The position numbers and the translations under genes were made by a program. Source: Candidatus Methanogasteraceae archaeon UBA261 (lineage in GTDB: Archaea; Halobacteriota; Methanosarcinia; Methanosarcinales; Methanogasteraceae). From it: DNA of 13,523 nt. Below the pieces are notes generated by a model. It saw nothing but the letters and a program-made list of their open reading frames with translations. It was not told the origin of the DNA and made no database searches. Shown one piece after another: positions 1-5,637 of this stretch. Within the stretch, counting starts at the first letter, position 1; each line of letters opens with the position of its first letter. The stretch is taken from positions 1-13,523 of the forward strand of contig DAWR01000204.1 of assembly GCA_002506015.1 (NCBI GenBank), written 5' to 3'.

Positions 1-39
1 ACGTGTGAACTCCGTTCAGTGAATTACGCGTGAGACGAT

Positions 40-82
40 GTGAGCCATGCAGACAACAGGATACTGTTGTATGCAGGCTCAC
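40..82. other. Strong imperfect hairpin in gene-free left edge
   Basis: Two 7-bp arms, GTGAGCC (40-46) and GGCTCAC (76-82), enclose an inner 7-bp stem, ACAACAG (53-59) and CTGTTGT (64-70), capped by GATA. TGCA at 48-51 can pair with TGCA at 72-75, leaving one G/A mismatch and one bulged A, so about 18 bp can form. An open frame runs in from the left edge and stops with TGA at 31-33, just before the hairpin. The hairpin could therefore be the structured 3' end of an upstream gene, for example the right end or guide-RNA-like tail of an IS200/IS605 element, or a terminator. No T-run follows directly. The rest of 1-223 shows no gene I can support. Confidence 0.45.
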
Positions 83-176
83 TACGGAAGTGCGGGGTTT
101 AGGTGGCTCGAATGTCTTGTGCTTGGAGCTTCAGGAAGTTTTTTGTAGTAATAGTTCGCAACTGTATACTGTGATA

Positions 177-185
177 GAAATATAC
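177..185 (+). promoter_or_regulatory. Possible TATA box for the HsdR-N-like gene
   Basis: GAAATATAC lies about 40 nt before the ATG at 224. That spacing would place an archaeal transcription start near 205-212 and leave a short leader containing AGGATGTG. The assignment rests only on the match to an A/T-rich archaeal TATA element and its distance; another TATA-like stretch, TGTATACT, lies at 163-170. Confidence 0.3.
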
Positions 186-223
186 TATTGCCACGGCGGG
201 TCTATTTTAGGATGTGATTCAGT

Positions 224-1336
224 ATGGATTTCATAGATCAGATAAAAGGATTATCCAACAAGATTTCTAAAGAATTGGGGCAGGTAGAAACGGAAGAAGC
301 AACAAAGAATGCCCTTATCATGCCATTTATCAATATTTTGGGATACAATGTTTTTAATCCAGCGGAAGTTGTACCAGAATTCACCTGCGACGTCGGTACA
401 AAGAAGGGAGAAAAAGTTGATTATGCCATAATGAAGAACGGAAATCCGATTATGTTGTTCGAATGTAAATCTGCAAACTCCGATCTGGAAACAGAACATG
501 CATCCCAACTCTATAGATATTTTTCAGTTACCGATGTGCAGGTCGGTGTTCTTACCAATGGAATCGCCTATAAATTTTACAGTGATCTTGAAGAAGCAAA
601 TAAAATGGATGCAAAGCCATTCCTTGAGTTTGATCTGCTTGACATAAAAGAACCTCTTTTGGAAGAATTAAAACGTTTCAGAAAAGAGTCGTTTGCGATA
701 GAAGAGATACTGTCATCAGCAAGCGAGCTAAAATATACGAAAGAAATAAAAAAGATTCTTGGGGAAGAACTCAATTCACCCTCTGAAGAATTTGTTAGAT
801 TCTTCACAAAACAGGTTTACTCTGGCAAAATGACAAAGCGCGTCAAGGAAGATTTTAAGAACATCACTCATCGCGCTTTCAAACAATTCGTCAATGAAAA
901 GATAAGTGATAGATTAAAATCAGCATTAGAGCACGAAACTGATAGTGATGCGCAAGAGAATATTGTTGCGTCAGAGGGTGAGAACCTTGAAGCTGAAAAA
1001 GTTGATGGAATCGTCACGACAGAAGAAGAGATAGAAGGTTTCCATATCGTTCGTGCAATATTGCATGAAATTACTGACCCTGAAAGAGTTGTTTTAAGAG
1101 ATATGAAAGGTCATTGCAATGTTCTGTTTGATAATAATATTAAAAAGCCGATTTGCAGGTTTCGTTTCAACCGCAAACAGAAATATGTGGGATTCATCGA
1201 CGAAAACAAAGCGGAAGAAAAAGTGCAGATAGATAAATTGAGCGATATTTACAGATACGATGAGAAACTTAAAGCGACAATTGGTTATTACGAGGAAAGT
1301 GCCTCATCCGAAGCTTCTCCAGAAAGATCGGAGTGA
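224..1336 (+). CDS. Stand-alone HsdR N-terminal-like nuclease-domain protein
   Basis: This 370-aa protein resembles the N-terminal domain of type I restriction HsdR subunits (HSDR_N families) but has no helicase/translocase motors, which would require roughly 800-1000 aa. A PD-(D/E)XK-type core is visible: Asp66 in KVDY, then Glu80-Cys-Lys82 in LFECKS, then a QLYRYF motif at about 95-100 as in type I/RecB-like nucleases. The middle (about 120-270) is Lys/Glu-rich and helical. The C-terminal part (about 270-365) is a separate conserved-looking domain beginning EEEIEGFHIVRAI. Proteins of this two-part shape occur singly in bacteria and archaea and their role is not established; DNA cleavage or binding in defence is an inference. 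The ATG follows an AGGATGTG stretch. It stands on the opposite strand from hsdMS, so it is unlikely to be part of that operon. The sequence is AT-richer than the trmJ gene further on, consistent with acquired DNA. Confidence 0.8.
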   Translation: MDFIDQIKGLSNKISKELGQVETEEATKNALIMPFINILGYNVFNPAEVVPEFTCDVGTKKGEKVDYAIMKNGNPIMLFECKSANSDLETEHASQLYRYFSVTDVQVGVLTNGIAYKFYSDLEEANKMDAKPFLEFDLLDIKEPLLEELKRFRKESFAIEEILSSASELKYTKEIKKILGEELNSPSEEFVRFFTKQVYSGKMTKRVKEDFKNITHRAFKQFVNEKISDRLKSALEHETDSDAQENIVASEGENLEAEKVDGIVTTEEEIEGFHIVRAILHEITDPERVVLRDMKGHCNVLFDNNIKKPICRFRFNRKQKYVGFIDENKAEEKVQIDKLSDIYRYDEKLKATIGYYEESASSEASPERSE

Positions 1337-1386
1337 GTCTTTGGTGGGGGAATGACTTCGGTCTGACCAGTGGAGGGGTGTAGAAA

Positions 1387-1608
1387 ATGGAATTCCAAGT
1401 TGTGATCGAAGAAGATCTGGAGGACGGTGGGTATATTGTGCATTTCCCTGCTCTCGAAGGGTGTTGGTCGCAGGGCGATATGATAGAAGAAGCGTTAGAT
1501 CATATAAAGGAAGCTATTGTCGGATATTTGAAAACATTGAACGATATGGCGATACACGGTCTCAAAAACATAGATAAAGATCTGGTCATGGAAGTGGCGG
1601 TGGTCTGA
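1387..1608 (+). CDS. hicB: HicB-family antitoxin, short form
   Basis: This 73-aa protein has the single HicB fold: a strand-rich start (EFQVVIEEDLEDGGYIVHFPALEGC) and then a helix with EEALDHIKEAI, ending in the FPALEGCWSQGD...EA pattern typical of HicB. It lacks the C-terminal helix-turn-helix or ribbon-helix-helix found in longer HicB proteins, so it may bind the toxin without being a strong DNA-binding repressor by itself. The family neutralises the mRNA-cleaving toxin HicA. The start is supported by GGAGGGGTG at 1372-1380, followed by 6 nt. hicA begins 4 nt after the stop, so the genes are very likely co-translated. The order is antitoxin first. Confidence 0.9.
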   Translation: MEFQVVIEEDLEDGGYIVHFPALEGCWSQGDMIEEALDHIKEAIVGYLKTLNDMAIHGLKNIDKDLVMEVAVV

Positions 1609-1612
1609 GATT

Positions 1613-1861
1613 GTGTATAAACTCACTCGATGGCCGGGCAGGAAGATAATTCGCGTATTCAAAAAATCCGGTTGGATCGTGGATCATATCGAGGGGAGTC
1701 ATCATATTCTGGTAAAGGACGGAACAGAGACTATTTTGGTTGTGCCGGTGCCTGGAACCAAGCCAATAAAGGTTGGACTTCTGAAAGGATTGATAAAAAA
1801 CGCTGGTCTTGCAAACGAGGAGTTTTTAATGCTTTGTTATAAAGAGGAAAGAAGGAGGTAG
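1613..1861 (+). CDS. hicA: HicA-family mRNA interferase toxin
   Basis: This 82-aa protein matches HicA throughout: an N-terminal helix (GRKIIRVFKKSGW), the GSHH motif with the presumed catalytic histidine at about residue 30, a strand pair (ILVKDGTETILVVPVPG) and the C-terminal helix pattern VGLLKGLIKNAGLANEEFL. HicA toxins have a double-stranded-RNA-binding-like fold and cleave mRNA independently of the ribosome. Translation most likely starts at GTG 1613, 4 nt after the hicB stop; there is no good internal ATG before the conserved region. Its last codons (KEERRR) overlap the Shine-Dalgarno sequence of the next gene, so hicBA and trmJ may share a transcript. No catalytic residue appears lost. 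Confidence 0.9.
   Translation: MYKLTRWPGRKIIRVFKKSGWIVDHIEGSHHILVKDGTETILVVPVPGTKPIKVGLLKGLIKNAGLANEEFLMLCYKEERRR
1852..1859 (+). promoter_or_regulatory. Strong Shine-Dalgarno for the trmJ-like gene
   Basis: AAGGAGGT sits 6 nt before the ATG at 1866 and overlaps the first base of the hicA stop codon (TAG, 1859-1861). It supports the long trmJ start and suggests translational coupling to hicA. Confidence 0.75.
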
Positions 1862-1865
1862 AAGC

Positions 1866-2705
1866 ATGGTCTACAACCAAGCGTGGGGTGCCCCAAAATC
1901 CATTACCGAACTGAGTGACTCAGCCATGCATGACGCACACGAAAACAAGAAGACCGACATTGCTGACAGACACGATCTGCACCTGCGAGTCGTCCTGAAC
2001 GAGCCCCTGTACGGGGGAAACATCGGCTCGACTGCACGTGTTCTCAAGAACTTCGGATTCCGTGACCTCGTGCTCGTGAACCCCTGCCCGATCGATAAGG
2101 AGGCGTGGATGATGGCTCAGCATGCACGCGATCTGCTTGGGAATGCGCGAATATGTGGCTCGCTTCAGGAAGCCACTATTGATTCCAACTTAATCGTCGG
2201 GACAACCGGAGCACGTGGGGAGACCGCCGGAAGACACCTCAGAATTCCGGCGTACCCGCCAGAAAGAATCCGCGAGAAGCTCAATTGCAAGAGCGGCTGT
2301 GTCACAATTGTCTTCGGAAGAGAGGATCACGGACTCACAAACGAAGAGCTGATGACGTGCGATCTTCTGGTGAGCATCCCAACAAGCGACGAGTACCCGA
2401 TCATGAATCTCTCGCACGCCGTATCTGTAGTGCTCTACGAGTTATGTGATATCGTTTCCGGGGACGTTCCACTTGCGAACCGGCGTGACCTGGATCTCCT
2501 GTACGAACACATCGAAGACGTGCTACGCGACCTCAATTATCCGGTGCACAAGCGGCACAAGACTGCGCTGATGCTCAGGCGAATATTCGGAAGGGCGGAG
2601 TTGACCGCACGAGAGGTGTCCACGATGCGGGGAATCCTCAGGCTGACCAGTTACCACGTGGGGTCGCAGTCTGGCGAGAGCAGCGCAAATACTTGGTCCG
2701 ACTGA
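1866..2705 (+). CDS. trmJ: TrmJ/TrmH-family RNA 2'-O-methyltransferase
   Basis: This is a SPOUT-class SAM-dependent RNA methylase. The core starts at about residue 40 with LRVVLNEPLYGGNIGSTARV, continues with GARG, FGREDHGLTNEEL, and the C-terminal knot motif IPTSDEYPIMNLSHAV...LYEL. The SAM-binding trefoil knot of the family is made from these last two motifs. After it comes a helical domain (about 215-265) with RRIFGRAELTAREVSTMRGIL, as in TrmJ. Characterised archaeal TrmJ makes Cm32 in tRNA; this specific target is inferred from the family. The first 37 residues look like an extension, since family members usually begin near the LRVVL strand, but the ATG at 1866 has the best ribosome-binding site. 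ATG 1926 is an alternative. The gene is GC-richer than the preceding hicBA genes and may be coupled to hicA. Its stop lies 46 nt from the convergent tfx gene. Confidence 0.85.
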   Translation: MVYNQAWGAPKSITELSDSAMHDAHENKKTDIADRHDLHLRVVLNEPLYGGNIGSTARVLKNFGFRDLVLVNPCPIDKEAWMMAQHARDLLGNARICGSLQEATIDSNLIVGTTGARGETAGRHLRIPAYPPERIREKLNCKSGCVTIVFGREDHGLTNEELMTCDLLVSIPTSDEYPIMNLSHAVSVVLYELCDIVSGDVPLANRRDLDLLYEHIEDVLRDLNYPVHKRHKTALMLRRIFGRAELTAREVSTMRGILRLTSYHVGSQSGESSANTWSD

Positions 2706-2751
2706 TCAAAACACAAAAGATAAAGGATCGCGGGGTCTTAAATCGGAATCC

Positions 2752-3189
2752 CTACCGCACCATAACGTCCCCATCACTGGTTATGCCAATCTCAAAGCTG
2801 GTCACAACCACCCTGTGCCGTATCTGGTTCCTTGCGAGATTGCGGACTTTCGACGCGAGCGCAACACCGTCATGGCGCACATGCACGCCCCCGCCCTCGG
2901 AATCAGCGCTCTCATAGATCATCCCGACGATATCGTCGAGACGCGTGCCCACTGCTGCCTCGAACCAGATCGGGGTTTCGAGCATTCTTATGAATTTTAT
3001 GGTGTTTTCAGACCGTTCAACATTCTTCCGTGCCATCTTTTCGATTGCGGAGATGTTCTGTTTCGTTGTGCCCAGTTTAGCAGCAATCGCCTCCTGCGAA
3101 CGACCGTCATGCCGCAATCTCAGCACAAGCATCTGCCGTTCGGTGAGCGTTGTATCGTTTGCTGCCATCAATTGATTTGGAGCGGGCAT
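2752..3189 (-). CDS. Tfx-family DNA-binding transcription regulator
   Basis: This 145-aa protein has an N-terminal helix-turn-helix (about 14-60): TLTERQMLVLRLRHDGRSQE, then AIAAKLGTTKQNISAIEK, followed by RKNVERSENTIKFIRML. A second domain (about 68-145) ends with EIGITSDGDVMV. This arrangement is that of Tfx, an archaeal regulator described in Methanothermobacter as binding the promoter of the molybdenum formylmethanofuran dehydrogenase operon. The length is close to the family norm. The target here cannot be read from the window because no fmd/fwd genes are present. The start is ATG 3189; ATG 3168 (MAANDTTLTERQ) is a possible shorter start. Neither has a Shine-Dalgarno sequence, so a leaderless transcript is possible. 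The downstream minus-strand sequence before 2705 is T-rich and may terminate it. Confidence 0.85.
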   Translation of the reverse strand: MPAPNQLMAANDTTLTERQMLVLRLRHDGRSQEAIAAKLGTTKQNISAIEKMARKNVERSENTIKFIRMLETPIWFEAAVGTRLDDIVGMIYESADSEGGGVHVRHDGVALASKVRNLARNQIRHRVVVTSFEIGITSDGDVMVR

Positions 3190-3296
3190 GCAATATCAAG
3201 GTATGGGGTGTGCAGGGGCTGCGAGCATCACGGCGGATTATGGCAGATGCAGGGAAGATGGTTGCGTAGGATGGCACGCCGCATACCGCGCATACA

Positions 3297-3464
3297 ATGA
3301 ATCTTGTGCCGCTGATACTGGTTGCGGATCGGGTGGTCGGGGTCAGGGTCGGGAAACTTGCGGATATCGCTCCTACTACGCTTGAGATCAGGGGTGTGCA
3401 CAAAAGAAAGAGGTATGGTATGGTATGGTATGGTTACATCTCCACTGATGATGACCCGTTTTGA
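3297..3464 (+). CDS. Possible 55-aa small protein, unrecognised
   Basis: An ATG-started frame encodes MNLVPLILVADRVVGVRVGK, continues with ADIAPTTLEIRGVHKRKRYG and ends in ISTDDDPF. The amino-acid pattern (hydrophobic strand-like start, basic centre, acidic end) looks more protein-like than the competing frames, but I recognise no family. The GGTAT repeat lies inside it and encodes RYGMVWYGY, so copy-number change would shift the frame. There is no strong Shine-Dalgarno sequence. It may be chance. Confidence 0.2.
   Translation: MNLVPLILVADRVVGVRVGKLADIAPTTLEIRGVHKRKRYGMVWYGYISTDDDPF
3412..3431 (+). repeat. Pentanucleotide tandem repeat (GGTAT)4
   Basis: Four perfect GGTAT units in a row are followed by a partial GGT. 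The repeat lies about 60 nt beyond the hsdM stop. It is short, so it may be incidental, but simple repeats of this kind can slip during replication. Confidence 0.85.
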
Positions 3465-3491
3465 GTAACACTCACACAATAGCCAGATATG

Positions 3492-4955
3492 TCAGTCTCC
3501 GTTCAAATCCTCATGGATGCTGCGAAACTGTTCTAACGCTGATTCGAGACTTTCTGTGATATCCGCAGCAAGCGTATCCGGGTCAGGAAGATTCTCAGAG
3601 TCTTCAAGGCTTTCATCCTTCAGCCAGAATATATCAAGACTGACCTTATCCCGCTGAATCAATTCATCATAAGCGAACGCTTTGAACCGCTCTTTCTCCT
3701 CTCTATTGAAACGATCTTCCGGATTATAGCATTCGATAAAGTCCTGAAGGTCTTCATACTGCAGAGGACTTGTTTTGAGCGTAAAGTGCTTGTTAGTCCT
3801 TAGATCATATATCCAGAGTTTTTCTGTCCATGGTTTTTCGCTCGCTGGTTTTCTGTCGAAGAAGAGGACATTTGCCTTCACGCCCTGAGCGTAAAAGATA
3901 CCCGTCGGCAATCTCAGAAGCGTGTGAACATCGCACTCGTGAAGCAACTTTCGCCTCACAGTCTCGCCTGCTCCACCCTCAAAAAGCACATTATCAGGAA
4001 CCACGATGGCGGCTTTTCCGTTCATCTTCAGAAGCGTCTTTACATGCTGGAGGAAGTTCAGTTGCTTGTTTGAAGTGGTCGACCAGAAATCGGGACGCTC
4101 ATAGATCAGCGATTCTTTGTCAGCCTTCCCCACCCCGTTCACTATGGTAATGCTGCTCTTCTTGCCAAAAGGCGGATTGGTCAGCACCATATCGAAGCGA
4201 TCCCCCGGATCCGAAACAAGGGAATCGCCAACCTCGATAGGGCTTTCGTCCCCGCCGATTCCGTGGAGATACAGGTTCATCACGCACAACCTCGCGACAT
4301 TATCGACGATGTCAGTTCCTTTGAAGGTACCTGACTTAAGAAACTTTTTTTGATCCGTATCCAGTTGGTAATGCTCTGGATTGGCTATGTAATCGTGCGC
4401 CACCAGAAGAAACCCGCCAGTGCCGCAGGCAGGATCGCAGATCGCCATCCCCGGCTCCGGGCGCATGACATCCACCACAGCCCTGATAAGCGGTCTCGGC
4501 GTAAAATACTGCCCAGCCCCACTCTTCGTATCCTCCGCGTTCTTTTGCAGCAGTCCTTCGTAGATATCACCCTTCACATCGATACCCAAGCCCACCCATG
4601 TTTCATCGTTGGTAAGCATGATCAGGCGTTTGAGTTTCGCAGGATCCTGAATCTTGTTCTGCGATTTTCTGAAGATAACGCCCAACATGCCCGTCTCTTT
4701 TCCCAGAGTCTCAAGGATATGGCGGTAATGGACTTCCAGATCATCCCCCTCTCTTTCAAGAAGGCTCTGCCAGTCATATCCCATGGGAATTGTTGAAGGC
4801 TTGTTAAACGGAGGCTTTGTCTGCTCATCAGCCATCTTCAGGAATAACAGGTGAGTGAGCTGCTCCACATAGTCGCCGTAGCTCAAGCCGTCATCGCGGA
4901 GTACGTTGCAGTAGTTCCAGAGGCGCTGGACGATGGTTGCGGATTCGTTTGCCAT
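3492..4955 (-). CDS. hsdM: Type I DNA N6-adenine methyltransferase subunit HsdM
   Basis: This 487-aa protein is a complete HsdM. The N-terminal helical HsdM_N domain (about 5-140) begins NESATIVQRLWNYCNVLRDD. Then comes GQYFTPRPLI (about 148-157), the SAM-binding motif DPACGTGG (174-181) and the catalytic adenine-methylase motif NPPF (260-263). Two HsdM with one HsdS form the methyltransferase, which modifies adenines in a bipartite target; cleavage would additionally need HsdR, which is not in this window. ATG 4955 is preceded by AGGAAG at a suitable distance. It lies about 31 nt after the reconstructed end of the MNT gene and is the last gene of the minus-strand run starting at 9004. No lesion was seen, so a functional methylase is plausible if HsdS is expressed. 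Confidence 0.95.
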   Translation of the reverse strand: MANESATIVQRLWNYCNVLRDDGLSYGDYVEQLTHLLFLKMADEQTKPPFNKPSTIPMGYDWQSLLEREGDDLEVHYRHILETLGKETGMLGVIFRKSQNKIQDPAKLKRLIMLTNDETWVGLGIDVKGDIYEGLLQKNAEDTKSGAGQYFTPRPLIRAVVDVMRPEPGMAICDPACGTGGFLLVAHDYIANPEHYQLDTDQKKFLKSGTFKGTDIVDNVARLCVMNLYLHGIGGDESPIEVGDSLVSDPGDRFDMVLTNPPFGKKSSITIVNGVGKADKESLIYERPDFWSTTSNKQLNFLQHVKTLLKMNGKAAIVVPDNVLFEGGAGETVRRKLLHECDVHTLLRLPTGIFYAQGVKANVLFFDRKPASEKPWTEKLWIYDLRTNKHFTLKTSPLQYEDLQDFIECYNPEDRFNREEKERFKAFAYDELIQRDKVSLDIFWLKDESLEDSENLPDPDTLAADITESLESALEQFRSIHEDLNGD

Positions 4956-4986
4956 TTTTGAAATGCTTCCTTGATACTGTTTGTTT

Positions 4987-5318
4987 TTACACTCTGTATA
5001 TCATCTTTCCCTTTTTGGCGTATTCAGCGATAGGTGATGTCTCATTTTCAAATTCATCAGGAGTCAGAGTGATAATGTCAAAAGGCACCATGAATTTCTT
5101 GGTTGTAGTATCTCGGCATCCTTGGTCAATTTTGCCCTTTCAAAGATGTCTTTATCCCGGAAATCCTCTGATATTATCAAGATATCTATATCACTTTCTT
5201 CTGTGGCTTCTTCTCTGCTCTGGGATCCGAACAATATGATCTTCGAGACATCTAACCCTGTTTCTTTCAGACATTGTTGCAAGGACTTAATAGCCGCTAT
5301 AACTCTGCTTTTAACCAT
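4987..5318 (-). pseudogene. MNT-type nucleotidyltransferase antitoxin, frameshifted
   Basis: The N-terminal frame (from ATG 5318) holds the minimal nucleotidyltransferase signature: FGSQSREEATEESDID with Gly31-Ser32 and the metal-binding Asp43/Asp45. After AKLTKDAEI the frame runs into an unrelated tail ending at 5064. The expected continuation, KKFMVPFDIITLTPDEF and then SPIAEYAKKGKMIYRV, is present in another frame and ends with TAA at 4987-4989. One missing base near 5109 (ATACTACA, where ATAACTACA would restore the frame) explains this. The repaired protein would be about 110 aa, the usual size. MNT proteins pair with HEPN toxins and can inactivate them, in characterised MntA/HepT pairs by AMPylation. 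The partner upstream is also broken. A sequencing error in a short A run is the main alternative for this gene. Confidence 0.85.
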
Positions 5319-5637
5319 TTTAACACTTTCTTACTCTTTTCAAGTACGTCTCCGGTTTTCGACTTATTGAATTCTTCCAGCATTCTCTGCAAGTTGTCGG
5401 GATAACGTGTAGAAATACTTACCCTATTGAGAATAAATATGGCATCATATAAATTGTTGGGGATTTGCGGATCAATCAATTCGATGAGATACAGCAAATT
5501 ATGTGTTTTGGGTGGTGTTTCATCGAACTTGTGGACATACAGCCATTTAAGTGCTTTTTCTATGGATCAAACATAAATTCTGCTGTATCCATATCGTAAT
5601 CAGCTTGTTTCAGCCATTCATCTGGTTTTTTGCCCAC
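5297..5637 (-). pseudogene. HEPN-domain toxin gene with internal deletion
   Basis: A GTG at 5637 follows a perfect AGGAGG (5645-5650) by 7 nt and opens a frame reading GKKPDEWLKQADYDMDTAEF and then MFDP before TAG at 5560-5562. This is the first helix of a HEPN domain. Directly after it, in another frame, the domain resumes as IEKALKWLYVHKFDETPPKT, then HNLLYLIELIDP, through STRYPDNLQRML, to the end KVLKWLKAEL at 5297. The segment normally joining the two parts (typically about 14 residues, pattern GRYxYAVFMCHLA) is absent. That implies loss of about 40 nt, which also shifts the frame. The start overlaps the end of hsdS by 20 nt, and the end overlaps the MNT start by 22 nt, as in an MNT-HEPN pair. 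HEPN toxins of this group are RNases; this copy should not make the folded domain. Confidence 0.85.

Larger units (their letters stand above)
3190..3491. other. Intergenic region between tfx and hsdM, no confident gene
   Basis: About 300 nt separate the tfx start from the hsdM stop. Several overlapping open frames exist on both strands, but none has recognisable family features. The only clear local structure is the GGTAT tandem repeat at 3412-3431. A short plus-strand frame at 3297-3464 is listed separately with low confidence. The tfx promoter should lie in the left part, but no clear TATA box was seen. Confidence 0.5.

Noticed and set aside
30..236. 68-aa plus-strand open frame at the left edge
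   Set aside because: It spans the hairpin, is Cys-rich without pattern, overlaps the start of the next real gene and has no recognisable domain.
224..1336. Full HsdR subunit completing the type I system
   Set aside because: The protein is only 370 aa, lacks Walker A/DEAD motor motifs and lies on the other strand, more than 2 kb from hsdM.
1914..1924. Palindrome TGAGTGACTCA near the trmJ start
   Set aside because: It lies within the coding region just after the start and is short enough to be chance; no second copy was seen at the other promoters.
3107..3403. 98-aa minus-strand frame upstream of tfx, and competing frames on both strands around it
   Set aside because: They overlap the tfx N-terminus or each other, have Ser/Thr/Ala-rich arbitrary composition and lack a ribosome-binding site.
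4350..4796. 148-aa plus-strand frame opposite hsdM
   Set aside because: It is antisense to an intact, well-recognised HsdM and has no family features of its own.
4987..5318. Programmed ribosomal frameshifting in the MNT gene
   Set aside because: No slippery heptamer or following pseudoknot is evident at the shift near 5109, and the adjacent HEPN gene is also broken, so decay or sequencing error is simpler.
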